A stretch of 64,000 nucleotides of DNA from Klebsiella pneumoniae (GCA_945878555.1 CAMDWI010000005.1:1-64000); one strand, 5' to 3'; positions 8,374-17,933 are shown, numbered from the stretch's first letter. The notes: generated by a model not told the origin, from the letters alone. Translations and numbers: made by a program.

Positions 8374-9585
8374 TCACTTGTAGGACAGACCCATCACTGA
8401 TCTGACTTCTTCCATCGTCTCCCTGGCAATGTCACGGGCGGCTTCGCAGCCATCTGCAACAATACCCCGCACAATCTCCGGGTCCGCTGCATATTCCCTG
8501 GCACGTTCACGTATCGGTTCCTGTTCCTTCAGCACGGCATCGATCAGCGGTTGCTTGCACTCAATACAGCCTATGCCCGCGCTGCGACAACCCTGTTGCG
8601 CCCAGGACTTCACCTCATCATCGGAATAGATCTGATGGAAGGCCCAGACCGGACATTTATCCGGGTCACCCGGATCGGTGCGTCTGACCCTGGCCGGATC
8701 CGTCGGCATCGTCCGGAGTTTATCCTCGACTGTATTTGGATTTTCGCGCAGGCCTATCGTATTACCGTAAGACTTGGACATCTTCTGCCCGTCCAGGCCA
8801 GGGAATTTCGGGATATGGGTCAGCAAGGCCTGCGGCTCGGGGAAGATCATCTTGCCACCTCCCTCCAGATAACCGATCAAACGTTCACGATCACCCAGAC
8901 TGATATTCTGCTGCGATTCGATTAGTGCTGTGGCCTTTGCCAGCGCCAGATCATCACCTTTTTGCTGGTAATCGAGTCTTAACTGGTGATACAGCTTGTT
9001 GTTCTTCTTGCCCATCTTCGTTGCGGCAGACTCAGCCTTTTCCTCAAAACCGGGCTCGCGGCCATATAAATAATTGAAGCGGCGGGCGATCTCACGCGAC
9101 AACTCGACATGGGCCACCTGATCCTCACCGACGGGGACATAACCGGCCTTGTAGATAATGATATCGGCGGTTTGCAACAAGGGATAACCTAGAAAGCCGT
9201 AGGTGGAGAGGTCCTTGTTCGCCAGCTTTTCCTGCTGGTCCTTGTAGGTCGGAACCCGTTCCAGCCAGCTCAACGGGGTAAACATCGACAGTAACAGGTG
9301 TAATTCCGCGTGTTCCGGCACCCTGGACTGGATAAAGATACGTGCTGAGCCGGGATTGATGCCTACCGCCAGCCAGTCTATGACCATTTCCCAGACTGAA
9401 TCAGATATCGTCTGTGGCGACTCGTATTCTGTCGTCAGCGCATGCCAGTCCGCCACAAAGAAAAAGCATTCATATTCATTTTGCAGTTTTAACCAGTTTT
9501 TAAGCACCCCGTGATAATGTCCGAGGTGTAATTGACCTGACGGGCGCATTCCTGAAAGAACACGCTGTTTAGCTGAAATTGCCAA
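8374..9585 (-). CDS. trpS: Tryptophanyl-tRNA synthetase
   Basis: Class I aminoacyl-tRNA synthetase charging tRNA-Trp. The HIGH-type motif is HLGHYHG at residues 20-26 and KMSKS is at 268-272 (GLDGQKMSKSYGNTI). At 403 residues it is about 70 longer than the E. coli enzyme. The extra length is an insertion at about residues 175-250, before KMSKS (FEEKAESAATKMGKKNN, then a helical region), which marks the long TrpRS subtype found in several gammaproteobacteria. The C-terminal region includes CRSAGIGCIECKQPL. No obvious T-box or leader regulation is visible upstream. Confidence 0.95.
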   Translation of the reverse strand: MAISAKQRVLSGMRPSGQLHLGHYHGVLKNWLKLQNEYECFFFVADWHALTTEYESPQTISDSVWEMVIDWLAVGINPGSARIFIQSRVPEHAELHLLLSMFTPLSWLERVPTYKDQQEKLANKDLSTYGFLGYPLLQTADIIIYKAGYVPVGEDQVAHVELSREIARRFNYLYGREPGFEEKAESAATKMGKKNNKLYHQLRLDYQQKGDDLALAKATALIESQQNISLGDRERLIGYLEGGGKMIFPEPQALLTHIPKFPGLDGQKMSKSYGNTIGLRENPNTVEDKLRTMPTDPARVRRTDPGDPDKCPVWAFHQIYSDDEVKSWAQQGCRSAGIGCIECKQPLIDAVLKEQEPIRERAREYAADPEIVRGIVADGCEAARDIARETMEEVRSVMGLSYK

Positions 9586-9687
9586 AAAGAACTCCTGGTT
9601 TTTCTGTTTATCGTTGGAGGCCGAAATTATACAGGGTCAATTCAAATAGTCTCGCCGTAGATCCAGATTATTTCAGGATCAGCGTTG

Positions 9688-10314
9688 TTAAAGACCCTGC
9701 AGATGGTCGACCGGGCCCTTACCGCTGCGCACAACCTCGGGAATATCCCCTGAAACGTCTATAATTGTGGTCTCTTCTGAGCCTATCATGCCACCATCAA
9801 TAACAAGATCGATCAACTTGCCTATGCGGTCGCGTATCTGCTCCGGATCGCCTTCCGGCCCCTCATCACCCGCGATGACCAGACTGGTGCTCAACATCGG
9901 CTCGCCGAGTGCCTCCAGCAAGGACAGGCAAATCGGATTGTCGGGCACACGTAGCCCTATCGTCTTGCGTTTTGGATGATGCAGCCGTTTGGGTACTTCC
10001 CGGCTTGCCTGCAATACAAAAGTGTAAGGGCCGGGTATCAGGCTCTTGATCAATCTGAATGCCGTATTGTCGAGGCGAGCCAGCGTACCCAGTCCGGAGA
10101 GGTCACTGCATATAATAGTGAACAGGTGATCAGGCCCCAGCCCGCGGATACGGAGGATACGCTCCAGTGCCTGGCCGCGATCGAGCAGACAGCCCAGCGC
10201 GTAACAGGAGTCCGTCGGATAGGCGACGACGCCTCCCTGACGCAGGATTGCGACTGCCTGACCTATCAGCCTGGCCTGTGGATTCTCCGGGTGAATTTTA
10301 AAATACTGTGCCAT
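9688..10314 (-). CDS. yciO: YciO-type Sua5/YrdC family protein
   Basis: 208-residue YrdC-like protein related to threonylcarbamoyl-AMP synthase (TsaC/Sua5). It begins MAQYFKIHPENPQARLIGQA, a start characteristic of the YciO branch. It carries the nucleotide and threonine pocket motifs GGVVAYPTDSCYALGC, KRKTIGLRVPDN and LGEPMLSTSLV. YciO is a paralogue of TsaC whose in vivo role in t6A synthesis is doubtful, so I do not assign that reaction. It is divergent from yciB, with about 60 bases between the starts, recalling the yciO/yciB neighbourhood of enterobacteria. Confidence 0.9.
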   Translation of the reverse strand: MAQYFKIHPENPQARLIGQAVAILRQGGVVAYPTDSCYALGCLLDRGQALERILRIRGLGPDHLFTIICSDLSGLGTLARLDNTAFRLIKSLIPGPYTFVLQASREVPKRLHHPKRKTIGLRVPDNPICLSLLEALGEPMLSTSLVIAGDEGPEGDPEQIRDRIGKLIDLVIDGGMIGSEETTIIDVSGDIPEVVRSGKGPVDHLQGL

Positions 10315-10373
10315 ATACTCATCGCCTGTATCGCATGTATTATCCGCTATCCAACGATATCAATGTTACGAAA

Positions 10374-10940
10374 ATGAAATTTCTGATAGATTTTTTTCCG
10401 GTACTCGCCTTTTTCATCGCCTATTACATACCGGACAACCTGGAGCAGCGTATGTATATGGCGACGGCAGCGGCTATTGTCGCCGCCTTTGTGCAGGTCA
10501 GCCTGTATTGGCTGATCCACCGCCGCTTTGAAAAGATGCACCTGATTACACTGGTGATTATCCTCGTACTCGGCGGCCTGACACTATTATTACATGATAA
10601 ACGCTTTTTTATGTGGAAACCGACTGTTGTAAACTGGTTGTTCGCTGTCGCCTTCCTGATCAGCGAATTTATCGGAAAAAAACCGATGATCCAGCGCATG
10701 ATGGATCATGCGATCAATATCCCGAAGCCGATCTGGTATACGCTGAATCGCAGCTGGACCGCTTTTTTTATTTTCTCAGGGGCGATCAACCTCTATGTTG
10801 CATTCAATTTTCCGGAAAACATCTGGGTCAATTTCAAGATGTTCGGCATCCTTGGCCTGACCCTGTTGTTTGCGATCGCCCAGGCCTTTTATCTGGCGAA
10901 ACATATGGTTGAGCCCGAACAGAATGGTGGCCAGACCTGA
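10374..10940 (+). CDS. yciB: YciB/IspZ-type inner-membrane septation protein
   Basis: Multi-spanning inner-membrane protein (188 residues) of the YciB/IspA family, implicated in cell envelope integrity and septation. I choose the ATG at 10374 over an upstream in-frame codon because [20 protein letters not shown] is the universal N-terminus. Five hydrophobic spans follow. The family motifs [19 protein letters not shown] and [20 protein letters not shown] are present. The stop overlaps the yciI start by one base (TGATG), so the two are translationally linked, and bolA follows. Confidence 0.95.
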   Translation: MKFLIDFFPVLAFFIAYYIPDNLEQRMYMATAAAIVAAFVQVSLYWLIHRRFEKMHLITLVIILVLGGLTLLLHDKRFFMWKPTVVNWLFAVAFLISEFIGKKPMIQRMMDHAINIPKPIWYTLNRSWTAFFIFSGAINLYVAFNFPENIWVNFKMFGILGLTLLFAIAQAFYLAKHMVEPEQNGGQT

Positions 10941-11239
10941 TGTTGTACGTGATTATGGGTGTAGACGCCGAAAACAGTCTGCAAATCAGACCCACCGTAC
11001 GCCCGTCCCATCTGGCACGTGTGCAACAACTGAAAGACGAAGGCCGTCTGGTCATCGCCGGACCGCATCCTGCCATAGACAGCCCGGACCCCGGACCTGC
11101 CGGATTCAGCGGCAGCCTGATCATCGCGGAGTTTCCCGATCTGGAGACCGCCACGCGCTGGGCTGAGGCCGACCCCTACTATATCGCCGGTGTGTTTTGC
11201 AGCCTGACTGTCAAACCGTTTATCCAGGTACTCCCCTGA
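10940..11239 (+). CDS. yciI: YciI-family small protein
   Basis: 99-residue ferredoxin-like alpha+beta barrel protein of the YciI family. It has the conserved His in [11 protein letters not shown], the RLVIAGP strand, and the C-terminal [10 protein letters not shown] block around the conserved Asp. Members are small dehydratase-like proteins of unknown substrate. It starts in the yciB stop codon and is followed by bolA 11 bases later, forming a yciB-yciI-bolA operon. Confidence 0.92.
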   Translation: MLYVIMGVDAENSLQIRPTVRPSHLARVQQLKDEGRLVIAGPHPAIDSPDPGPAGFSGSLIIAEFPDLETATRWAEADPYYIAGVFCSLTVKPFIQVLP

Positions 11240-11250
11240 TCAAAAAACAT

Positions 11251-11517
11251 ATGGATCGAATTGCCGAAATACGACTACGCCTGCAGCAATCGCTGCAGCC
11301 ACTCACACTCGAGATTCAGGATGATTCCGCTCAACACCATGGCCATGCCGGTGCAGCCGGTGGTGGCGGCCACTATACTGTGCGCATAGTATCGGCGCAG
11401 TTTACCAACCTGCCGCTACTCGCCCGTCACCGCCTGGTCTATCAGGCCGTTGCTGATTTGATGCCTGGGGTCATACACGCGCTCAGTATCCGGGCGCAGA
11501 CACCGGAAGAACAATAA
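11251..11517 (+). CDS. BolA/IbaG-family protein
   Basis: 88-residue BolA-fold protein, a class that partners monothiol glutaredoxins in iron-sulfur trafficking and stress-linked shape control. The start at 11251 gives MDRIAEIRLRLQQSLQPLTL. The invariant His region appears as the Gly/His-rich stretch HHGHAGAAGGGGHYTVRIVS. A recognition helix follows with LLARHRLVYQAVADLMPGVIHAL, diagnostic of the family. Its TAA stop overlaps the presumed non-standard start codon of the dam gene. Confidence 0.92.
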   Translation: MDRIAEIRLRLQQSLQPLTLEIQDDSAQHHGHAGAAGGGGHYTVRIVSAQFTNLPLLARHRLVYQAVADLMPGVIHALSIRAQTPEEQ

Positions 11518-12335
11518 TTACTGTATCCTCGACAAGACCGTTTCTGAAATGGCCGGGCGGCAAGTATCGCCTGATAGAACGGATTCGCACCGTGTTACAG
11601 GACGGCCGGCGTCTGGTCGAGCCGTTTACCGGATCCGGGGCCGTGTTTCTGAATACCGATTACAGCCACTATCTACTGGCTGATACGAACCTGGATTTAA
11701 TCAACCTGTACAAACAGTTGACCAGTGAGGGCCAGCCATTTATCGATTACTGTCAGACCGTATTTGTCCGTGCCAATACCAAGACCCGTTATTACCACCT
11801 GCGTGAAGAGTTCAACCGCACCGATGACACCCGCAGAAAGTCAGCGCTGTTCCTGTATCTGAATCGCCATTGTTATAATGGACTGGTTCGCTATAACAGC
11901 CGTGGCCAGTTCAATACACCGTTCGGTCTGTATAAAAAACCGTATTTCCCGCTGCACGAGATGCAACAGTTTTTACAGGCCTCGAGCTGTGCCGAGTTTG
12001 TGCACAAGGACTTTCAGCACTGTATGCAGGAAACAGTTCCCGGTGATGTGGTGTATTGTGACCCACCCTATGTGCCGCTGACCGACACCGCCTGTTTTAC
12101 CGATTATCATACCGGTGGTTTTGGCTGGGAGGATCAACTGAAACTGATAGAGCTCGCCCAACAACTTGCCGACCGTGGCATACAGGTGGTCATCTCGAAC
12201 CATGACGTGCCGCAAATCCGCAAGTTATATAAACAGGCGGGGGCAAGGATCACCGGTTTTCAGGTCAGGCGCACGATTAGTGCAAATACCGGTAATCGCG
12301 GCCGGGTTGGCGAACTGCTGGCGGTATTTGAATAG
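11517..12335 (+). CDS. dam: DNA adenine methylase (Dam family), non-canonical start
   Basis: N6-adenine methyltransferase, class D12, expected to methylate GATC. The catalytic motifs are intact: LVEPFTGSGAVF (AdoMet motif I) and YCDPPYVPL (motif IV, DPPY), with the C-terminal TGNRGRVGELL. The conserved N-terminus TRPFLKWPGGKYRLIERI is encoded in frame upstream of the GTG at 11592, so that GTG cannot be the start. Going further upstream there is no ATG, GTG or TTG before a stop at 11454-11456. The best candidates are ATT at 11517 (seven bases after GGAAG) or ATA at 11514. The frame overlaps the end of bolA. A base-call error is the alternative. Confidence 0.85.
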   Translation: MTVSSTRPFLKWPGGKYRLIERIRTVLQDGRRLVEPFTGSGAVFLNTDYSHYLLADTNLDLINLYKQLTSEGQPFIDYCQTVFVRANTKTRYYHLREEFNRTDDTRRKSALFLYLNRHCYNGLVRYNSRGQFNTPFGLYKKPYFPLHEMQQFLQASSCAEFVHKDFQHCMQETVPGDVVYCDPPYVPLTDTACFTDYHTGGFGWEDQLKLIELAQQLADRGIQVVISNHDVPQIRKLYKQAGARITGFQVRRTISANTGNRGRVGELLAVFE

Positions 12336-12360
12336 ATCATTAAGTACGCCGGGTCAGCCT

Positions 12361-13287
12361 TCAGCCGATCAGTGTAGCGATATATCCGGCGGATCTTTGC
12401 GGGTATTTACGCACCAGCCTGGCCGCCTGTGCCTTGAGTTCACGCTTGCCCAGCCTGATATGCTTGAGCAAACGCTTGATAAACTTGTGCTGCTGGCGAT
12501 CCAGTTTGTCCTCCTGTGCCTTTGCGACTGCACGTAGTATCAGATACAAGACCTGCAGATCCTGCACCTTGCCCAGTTTCCCCTGTACCCGTTTCAATGC
12601 ATGGCCCAGATCTGTGACCGCCTGCCCCTCAAACAGATCACTGTACATTTCCAGCACATAGCGCAAGTCCTTGCACTGCTTGCGTAATCTGTGTAGCGAG
12701 GCACCTGACATGCGTTTACCGGCCTTGTGCGCCTGTCTTACAGTAATCTGGTAAGCGTGGCGTATACTTTTTCTGGCGACAACAGACACCGGATCATCTG
12801 CCCTGTCGGCAGGACGATCCGTCACCTGCATCTGTTGCAGACATGAGAGCCACTCAGCCCGGAAACGCCGGAGTCTGGCAGACAGCAGGTATCGGCGCAG
12901 GCTGAGATACGCCTTACGCTGTTGTTGCGAGATCGCCTGTTGTAACAGACCTGTGGTGTTGGTTGTGTCGGAGGAGACTGCCGGACTGGCAAAACATGGC
13001 GCGGTGGAACTTACCTGCAAATCACGCAACAGACAGGTCCGTTTCATCAACTCTGCGAAACCGCGTCTGCAACGGGACAGCTGTGGTTCTGGCATAATCT
13101 GATCCATCTGCGCAAGCATGGCGCGGACCTTGCGGATCGCTACCCGATAATCATGCAGGGCCTCCGGTGCGTCGGCATCCACAATCAGCGCTTCGCAAGT
13201 CGTCATGTGCCTGTCCAGATCCAGCAAGCGACAGGCGACAAACAGTCTGGCAGGGATTTTTTCCTGGTCTTGTGCAGATGCAGTCAT
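12361..13287 (-). CDS. CHAD domain protein
   Basis: All-helical CHAD protein, a family rich in conserved His, Lys and Arg that binds polyphosphate. Paired positively charged helices are visible: LHDYRVAIRKVRAMLAQM, then LHRLRKQCKDLRYVLEMYS and QVLYLILRAVAKAQ. There is no attached CYTH (ttpA) domain, unlike many homologues. I use the ATG at 13287 (MTASAQDQEK); a GTG at 13326 with an AGG seven bases upstream would add 13 residues. It converges on dam with 25 bases between the stops. Confidence 0.88.
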   Translation of the reverse strand: MTASAQDQEKIPARLFVACRLLDLDRHMTTCEALIVDADAPEALHDYRVAIRKVRAMLAQMDQIMPEPQLSRCRRGFAELMKRTCLLRDLQVSSTAPCFASPAVSSDTTNTTGLLQQAISQQQRKAYLSLRRYLLSARLRRFRAEWLSCLQQMQVTDRPADRADDPVSVVARKSIRHAYQITVRQAHKAGKRMSGASLHRLRKQCKDLRYVLEMYSDLFEGQAVTDLGHALKRVQGKLGKVQDLQVLYLILRAVAKAQEDKLDRQQHKFIKRLLKHIRLGKRELKAQAARLVRKYPQRSAGYIATLIG

Positions 13288-13453
13288 ACTGACGGGCTCG
13301 CGTTTGTGGATATGTCTGGAGTCCACTATACCTGCTTTATCCCGCGACGTAATCCATCGGGATCTGGACCGAACTGTTTACCGGATTTTCATATAATCAA
13401 TTGCTTGCGCATAAGCTGCGCAGTTGATACCGGGACATTGCCTGGGCCATGAG

Positions 13454-14440
13454 CTAAAAACGGCGCAGGAAGATCAGACCGGATAACAAGAGCGTCGCAA
13501 GCAGTAAAAACCAGGGACTGATATCTTCGGTTTGCGCGGGCAGTTGCAAATCAGCAACCTCGCGCAACGTTGAGCGAAGATATTCCAGCAATTCTGTCTT
13601 TTGGGGTTCGGCAAAATAACGTCCTCCCGTCTGCTCAGCTATCATCTGCAACGGTGCAGCAAACAGGCGGCTATAGAACTCCTTGCCTTCGGCACGTTCA
13701 AACCGCCCCTCCAGACATTCTCGATTCTTGCCCAGCGTCGGGATCGGCAGACCATCCGCTGATCCTGTACCGATACTGACCACCTTGATTCCGGCCTCGT
13801 TCAGAACCGGGACGATCTTACCCAACTGCTGATTTACCTCATCTGAAAAATCACCGTCAGAGATCAGGATGACATATTCGAGTCGGGCATATACGGGTGG
13901 CTGTTCAGTCTTTTTCTCAGCCAGTACCAGCAACGCATTACCTGGATCGGATCCCGGCGTGGGCACTGTCTCGACAAACAGCCCGTAGTTGATAACCTCC
14001 TGCAGGTACTGGTGATCCAGCGTCGGTTCGGTAAACGGAAATGTCAGTTCAGTAAATGCCGCGATACCAAACTCGGCCTCGGGCATCGCGCTGACTATGT
14101 CGGTCATTAATGCGCGGGCGCGATCCAGTTGCATCGTCTCATCACAACTGGCGCGGGCGGCCATGCTGCGTGAAACATCTACCAGAAACACAAAATTGCC
14201 AGAGCGTGCAGTTTCCGGGCGGGACAGATAACGCTGCGGTCCGGCTGCGACGATTAACAACGTGGTCAATAACAGCAGCGCCAACACCGGTATCGCCAGC
14301 CTGTCCAGCGTCGATGCCGGCTGCGCATGGCTGAAATGTTTGAGCATACGTGCCGTCCTGTCACTGCCGGCACGCAGATAATACAGCGCCGGCAGCAATA
14401 ACAGCAGCAGGATCAGGATCTGGGGGTTCTGGAAGGTCAT
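13454..14440 (-). CDS. von Willebrand A domain membrane protein (BatA/BatB-like), distal copy
   Basis: Inner-membrane protein of 328 residues: two N-terminal membrane spans (ILILLLLLLPALYYL and LAIPVLALLLLTTLLIV), a periplasmic VWA domain and a C-terminal anchor (PWFLLLATLLLSGLIFL). The MIDAS metal site is intact (FLVDVSRSMAARA, Asp-x-Ser-x-Ser). Later metal-site elements include FTELTFPF and LISDGDFSD. It is the last gene of the moxR operon; these chaperone-like systems are thought to act on envelope protein complexes. The start lies four bases past the stop of the preceding VWA gene. Confidence 0.9.
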   Translation of the reverse strand: MTFQNPQILILLLLLLPALYYLRAGSDRTARMLKHFSHAQPASTLDRLAIPVLALLLLTTLLIVAAGPQRYLSRPETARSGNFVFLVDVSRSMAARASCDETMQLDRARALMTDIVSAMPEAEFGIAAFTELTFPFTEPTLDHQYLQEVINYGLFVETVPTPGSDPGNALLVLAEKKTEQPPVYARLEYVILISDGDFSDEVNQQLGKIVPVLNEAGIKVVSIGTGSADGLPIPTLGKNRECLEGRFERAEGKEFYSRLFAAPLQMIAEQTGGRYFAEPQKTELLEYLRSTLREVADLQLPAQTEDISPWFLLLATLLLSGLIFLRRF

Positions 14441-14444
14441 CCGT

Positions 14445-15479
14445 TCATACCTGCGTCTTGTGCAAACGGGTCTCGTAGAGGATGACCGTCATCAACGCGA
14501 CGATAAAACCGGCGAGTGCAAAGAACCAGCGCAGGTCCTGCAAATGGTTGCGATTACCAGAAGCGGCAAGACGCTCGGCCTCGATAGATTCGATCCCGGC
14601 AAACGCCGTCGTCAGGTCCTCACCCGACTTGACCGTATGAATAAAGATTCCGGGACGTTCGCCAAATGCCCGCACCAGTGCATCAAGATTTTCCGGTTGC
14701 GGGTCAATCGCGAGTACATGGGTATACACATCGTCCTCGTATAATTGTTGAATCCCCTCGACGATCTCAGCAGTGTTATCAATCAGGTCTCCAATCAGTA
14801 TCAACGACTTGCCGGTGGCCTGCTGGCGTGACAATACTTCGCGGGCCAGGGCCAGGCCATCACGCGTGGCGGTGCCGCCGGCAAATCGCGCGAGTTGTGA
14901 TGGACGTGACCGGTTCGGGTTTGTATAACGCATGCCCTCATCGAGAATATCGCGAAAATCAAATTCGGTCTCCAGTGTGGGCCAGCGCACCAGCATCGGT
15001 TGCACACTGAACAACACCAGACCAAACCGGGTGGCCGCATGTTTACCGACAAACTCGTATAATTTATCCCGCGAGGCCTCGAACCGCGTGACACCTCCCG
15101 TGTTCAACTGTCCGTTGATCACATAACCGCCCAGCGGCTCGGTCATACTGCCGGACACGTCCAGTGCAACCAGGTAGACCGGGTGTAGTTCACGTGACAT
15201 CCCAAACCGGAACGGCTCACTTGTCCTGATCTGTGGACCGGCCCACGCCAGCGCCAGCAGGACGGCAAGCAGACTCATCAATGCAATACGATATCGATAA
15301 CGATGTGTGGCAACAGCTATCCCTGACTCAGTCAGGTATTCCAGCCCACTCGTGCGTACACTGAATCTGCCCCGGGTGCGGCGAATCTGCCAGACGATAA
15401 TAGCTATGACAGGTAGCATACACAGCAGTAGCCAGGGCTGTTCGAATTGCAGCGAAAACCGGGACAAGGCAGGGTCCAT
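14445..15479 (-). CDS. von Willebrand A domain membrane protein (BatA/BatB-like), proximal copy
   Basis: 344-residue paralogue of the next gene with the same plan: N-terminal spans (WLLLCMLPVIAIIVWQI; IALMSLLAVLLALAWAG), a VWA domain with a complete MIDAS (ALDVSGSMTEP), and a C-terminal membrane segment (LRWFFALAGFIVALMTVIL). LILIGDLIDNTAEIVEG supplies the later metal-site Asp. Two adjacent VWA membrane proteins behind moxR match the BatA/BatB pair of aerotolerance operons. It lies between the BatD-like gene and the second VWA gene. Confidence 0.9.
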   Translation of the reverse strand: MDPALSRFSLQFEQPWLLLCMLPVIAIIVWQIRRTRGRFSVRTSGLEYLTESGIAVATHRYRYRIALMSLLAVLLALAWAGPQIRTSEPFRFGMSRELHPVYLVALDVSGSMTEPLGGYVINGQLNTGGVTRFEASRDKLYEFVGKHAATRFGLVLFSVQPMLVRWPTLETEFDFRDILDEGMRYTNPNRSRPSQLARFAGGTATRDGLALAREVLSRQQATGKSLILIGDLIDNTAEIVEGIQQLYEDDVYTHVLAIDPQPENLDALVRAFGERPGIFIHTVKSGEDLTTAFAGIESIEAERLAASGNRNHLQDLRWFFALAGFIVALMTVILYETRLHKTQV

Positions 15480-15496
15480 GACGGGTCTCTCTCTGC

Positions 15497-17044
15497 TCAG
15501 AACAGGATCTGTTTCATATCACGCGAAAAGCCCGGCAAAGGCGGCCCAACTTCTCCCTGTACCTTGCCACTGTCCTCCTCCTTCTTCTCGGCCTCACGCA
15601 ATACGATGGTCAGTTCGAGGTTACGCCGACCTTCCTCCGTCTCTGGATACAGCCTGACCGCATTCGCGAGTAATTGCAGCGGAAACTCGAACGAAGGTTT
15701 ATTGGTCGACTCATCCTCGCCCGCCTCTTCCTCGTCCTGATTCTCACCGGAAAGGATGGAAACATAGGCACGGGCAACGATGGTGCCAAAGTTATACAGG
15801 TAGAAACTCTTGACAGTATCCCGCTGCAACTTTTGCAGGATGTCCTGCTGCTCGGCAAACTGTACCAGCATCTGTACATCTATAACGCCAAGTTCCTTGT
15901 CGCGTGTGTCGTCAAATATTCTCGCCGGCAGGCCATTGATCCAGTCGTTGTACAGGGTCGTATCCGCATCCCGCCACAGCGCAGGCCGTACCAAAAACAC
16001 AGTACTACACAGTGCGACCAGAAGGGCAAACACACCACCGACAAATGGCCATCGATGTTGACGGATCCGGCGCAGCAAACCACCTTGCAATGCCTCAAGC
16101 CCAACCTGGCGTTGATTATCCACATCTGACTGGATAGCTGAAAATACCTGTTGCAGGTCGTCTCTGACCAGACTGACACTGTCCATACCTGGCTCTGCAA
16201 TATGATAGGCCGGGCGCAGCCGCTGTTTCAGTCTTTGTATTACAGAGAGCATTCCGGCATCTATGCTGTCCTGTTCGCCCACCCAAAACGCACGTGCGGT
16301 AAAATTTCGGTAGGAAAATAACAGTGTCAGCAATACCTTTTCATAGGCCAGCAATCCTTCGCGTGTGCTGCCCGAGGGTGAAACCGACTCAAACTGGCGA
16401 TAGATCCGGTCTGCCTCGACGGCCACATACAGCTGGCGTCGTCTGAGCGCCGTGTACAGCAATACACCGCCACCCAGCAGCGTCAATAACGCCAGTGCGG
16501 CACTGGCCAGTTGTTTTATCAGAAAATGATCATTGATTGCCGGACGGAGCTGTTCGAAAGTCTGCCCATGTCCCTCTGCCGGATAATAACCGCTGATCAC
16601 GATGGCACCGGGCTGTACTTCCATCCCGCCAGTCTCGCCGCTTGCTGTCACCCGCCAGTCCAGCCGGACAGGATCCAGGGTGTAGGATTTATATGGTACA
16701 ACTGCGATACCCAATACAGGAAAGGACAACACATATTCATTGATGCCATTGGCCAGCGTAGATTGGGTGATGAGCGGGCGGCGCAGGTGCAACTGTTCAA
16801 ATGGCACAAACCTGACATTACGTAACAAACCGGGAAAATCCGGCTCAACCTGATCCGGACGGTAGAGTACGCGAACGCGATACTCAAAGGGTTCTCCGAC
16901 ATGAATTGAATCCGGAATCTCGATGCGCAAACTGACGGGTTGATCATCGGCAAGTGTACTTCCGGTCTGGGCATCCAGTCTGTAACTGGATAGCAGTAAC
17001 TCAATAACCAGAAATACCGGGATATACCGCCGTGAAAATGCCAT
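15497..17044 (-). CDS. BatD-like membrane protein of a MoxR operon
   Basis: 515-residue protein with an N-terminal signal peptide (MAFSRRYIPVFLVIELLLSS). A periplasmic beta-rich part follows (VSLRIEIPDSIHVGEPFEYR, resembling BatD oxygen-tolerance domains). There is a membrane span near LASAALALLTLLGGGVLL, a cytoplasmic helical segment, and a second span at WPFVGGVFALLVALCSTVF. The C-terminal helical segment with an acidic patch (DEEEAGEDES) is TPR-like in feel. I start at ATG 17044, one base after the DUF58 stop; an upstream TTG gives only five more residues. Position between DUF58 and the VWA pair supports the assignment more than sequence does. Confidence 0.72.
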   Translation of the reverse strand: MAFSRRYIPVFLVIELLLSSYRLDAQTGSTLADDQPVSLRIEIPDSIHVGEPFEYRVRVLYRPDQVEPDFPGLLRNVRFVPFEQLHLRRPLITQSTLANGINEYVLSFPVLGIAVVPYKSYTLDPVRLDWRVTASGETGGMEVQPGAIVISGYYPAEGHGQTFEQLRPAINDHFLIKQLASAALALLTLLGGGVLLYTALRRRQLYVAVEADRIYRQFESVSPSGSTREGLLAYEKVLLTLLFSYRNFTARAFWVGEQDSIDAGMLSVIQRLKQRLRPAYHIAEPGMDSVSLVRDDLQQVFSAIQSDVDNQRQVGLEALQGGLLRRIRQHRWPFVGGVFALLVALCSTVFLVRPALWRDADTTLYNDWINGLPARIFDDTRDKELGVIDVQMLVQFAEQQDILQKLQRDTVKSFYLYNFGTIVARAYVSILSGENQDEEEAGEDESTNKPSFEFPLQLLANAVRLYPETEEGRRNLELTIVLREAEKKEEDSGKVQGEVGPPLPGFSRDMKQILF

Positions 17045-17045
17045 A

Positions 17046-17933
17046 TCAGCGCAATACAAAAAACCGGGTCAGGGTCTGCTGGATCAGGTCGATAGACGGA
17101 GAGTCTACATGGACATGCCTCAGTCCGTGACTGGCAAAAGTCGTCTGTAATTCTGAAAAGCGCTGTTCATGTAATTGCCGGATCCTGGTTTTTTCATGTT
17201 GACCCAACCATAACGGCAGGCTGGCCCCTGTCTCAGGGCTTGAAAAATCTATCATGGACTCATCTGCCAGGTCCGGAAACGTGTATTCAAATTCATCCTG
17301 GATCACCACCGGCACAAAATCATAGCGTCTGGATTCCACTGCGTAGCTCTCATAGGTGCGCGCAAAGCCGCGTTCATCCAGAAAGTCGGAAAGATATAAC
17401 AGCACTCCGCCGCCAGGCAGCAGACGATGTGCGTCGGTCGCTGGATAATCAACTTCCGGTACTCTGCCCTGACGCAGCTGCCCACATATCCGTTCTATCG
17501 CATCAAACAGGCGCAGGGCGTGTCTCTGCCCGGAGCCGAATCCCAGACGATGATAGCCTTTTGCATCGAGCAGGACGGCACCGACACGCATCTCCATACT
17601 GACCCCGCTGTACAACATCATCAGTGCACACGCCAGTAACATGTCAGCCTTGTATCTGACGCCCATTGAGGCGGTGCAATCCAGCACGACCAATAGACTG
17701 ATATCGCGCAGGGCGATACGATCCACAACCATGGCCTGACCGGTGCGTACGCTGGTCCCCATGTGTACGGTACGCAGGTCATCACCGAGCTGGTAGGGTC
17801 GGTGACTGCGAAAGTCCAGGCCCTTGCCGGTATAGGGACTCGGCCACTCACCACTGAGCTGGCTGGTCGCAGGACGTTTCGGGGTGATCGGTATAGGTCT
17901 GCGGGTCAGTCGGCGGAGGATCTCCTCTCTCAT
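17046..17933 (-). CDS. DUF58 domain protein
   Basis: Cytoplasmic 295-residue DUF58 protein, a VWA-related family always found with MoxR ATPases. The diagnostic block SPYTGKGLDFRSHRPYQLGD is followed by DLRTVHMGTSVRTGQAMV and LLVVLDCTASMGVRYK. The last is a degenerate MIDAS (Asp-Cys-Thr-Ala-Ser). Its ATG overlaps the moxR stop by four bases, so the two are coupled. It probably links MoxR to the downstream membrane VWA proteins. Confidence 0.93.
   Translation of the reverse strand: MREEILRRLTRRPIPITPKRPATSQLSGEWPSPYTGKGLDFRSHRPYQLGDDLRTVHMGTSVRTGQAMVVDRIALRDISLLVVLDCTASMGVRYKADMLLACALMMLYSGVSMEMRVGAVLLDAKGYHRLGFGSGQRHALRLFDAIERICGQLRQGRVPEVDYPATDAHRLLPGGGVLLYLSDFLDERGFARTYESYAVESRRYDFVPVVIQDEFEYTFPDLADESMIDFSSPETGASLPLWLGQHEKTRIRQLHEQRFSELQTTFASHGLRHVHVDSPSIDLIQQTLTRFFVLR

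Noticed and set aside
11592-12335. GTG 11592 as the dam start
   Set aside because: It would remove the conserved TRPFLKWPGGK segment, which is encoded in frame upstream.
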